DNA of 5,777 nucleotides from Rhodobiaceae bacterium (GTDB lineage: Bacteria; Pseudomonadota; Alphaproteobacteria; Parvibaculales; Parvibaculaceae). The DNA is taken from NCBI GenBank assembly GCA_002401305.2, contig NVSO02000140.1, positions 1 through 5,777 on the forward strand, in the 5' to 3' direction. This document shows, one piece after another, positions 5,631-5,777 of this stretch; positions within the stretch are counted from its first letter, which is position 1; each line of letters starts with the position of its first letter. A model generated the notes under the pieces. That model saw only the letters and a list, made by a program, of their open reading frames with translations. It was not told where the DNA came from and ran no database searches. Made by a program: the position numbers and the translations under genes.

Positions 5631-5777
5631 GTGAAGAAATACAGGGCAGCTGGGATGGTGAATGCTGCGAGTAATGTGGAGCCGGTGATGAGGCTTGCCA
5701 TGAGTGTTGCATCGCCGCCTAGCTGGCGGGCGAGGATGTAGGAAGACGACGCGCCGGGGACTGCAGAGCATAGCAGA
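5627..5777 (-). CDS. AEC family transporter, C-terminal end (runs off right edge)
   Basis: Forty-nine complete codons ending at TGA 5629-5627 are visible. They read PGASSSYILARQLGGDATL (residues 7-25 of the visible part), which matches the conserved motif before the last membrane segment of the auxin efflux carrier (AEC) family: a proline, small residues, then Y-x-LAxQxGGD. A final hydrophobic helix follows (MASLITGSTLLAAFTIPAAL, about 26-45) and ends YFFT. AEC proteins are inner-membrane secondary transporters; bacterial members such as MdcF and MleP are linked to malonate or malate, but the substrate cannot be told from this fragment. The gene is codirectional with the small protein and pyrB genes. 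Base use resembles the core operon. Family is likely; substrate unknown. Confidence 0.85.
   Translation of the reverse strand, partial: LLCSAVPGASSSYILARQLGGDATLMASLITGSTLLAAFTIPAALYFFT

Overview
The window looks like alphaproteobacterial chromosome of middling GC. The evidence is a leftward run of pyrB, pyrC' (a dihydroorotase-like gene), plsY and dprA with topA beyond, an order familiar from Alphaproteobacteria, together with protein sequences of that type. I cannot name a genus.

Layout, left to right. Positions 1-230 (- strand) are the first 76 codons of topA, running off the left edge. Positions 231-603 are a relatively AT-rich gap with several inverted repeats. The strongest is a perfect 10+10 bp palindrome at 437-459 whose two ends each run into a -35-like hexamer, one pointing right and one pointing left. 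Positions 604-918 (+ strand) are an unrecognised 104-codon gene with a good ribosome binding site. It is the only rightward gene and it sits between dprA and topA. Positions 950-5069 (- strand) are the core operon, read right to left as pyrB, pyrC', plsY, dprA; pyrB and pyrC' overlap by ATGA, and plsY and dprA are 21 nt apart. Positions 5070-5359 hold the pyrB promoter and small palindromes but no convincing gene. Positions 5360-5560 (- strand) are a 66-codon small protein of unknown function with a strong ribosome binding site. Positions 5627-5777 (- strand) are the last 49 codons of an AEC (auxin efflux carrier) family transporter.

How the genes work together. PyrB makes carbamoyl-aspartate, the first committed step of pyrimidine synthesis. 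Its overlapping partner looks like dihydroorotase but has lost nearly all the metal-binding and catalytic residues. It is best read as the non-catalytic PyrC' subunit that supports PyrB, so a working dihydroorotase must be encoded elsewhere. PlsY acylates glycerol-3-phosphate for phospholipids, DprA handles incoming single-stranded DNA and RecA loading, and TopA relaxes negative supercoils. The operon is conserved housekeeping rather than one pathway.

Main points for a second look: the catalytically dead PyrC'; a pyrB promoter so close to the start codon that the mRNA should be nearly leaderless, with no Shine-Dalgarno sequence; the palindrome between two possible divergent promoters; and the two unrecognised small genes. 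I see no strong Rho-independent terminator, RNA gene, CRISPR array, insertion sequence or phage gene. I found no clear new multi-gene system; the small gene and palindrome between dprA and topA are the least explained part.
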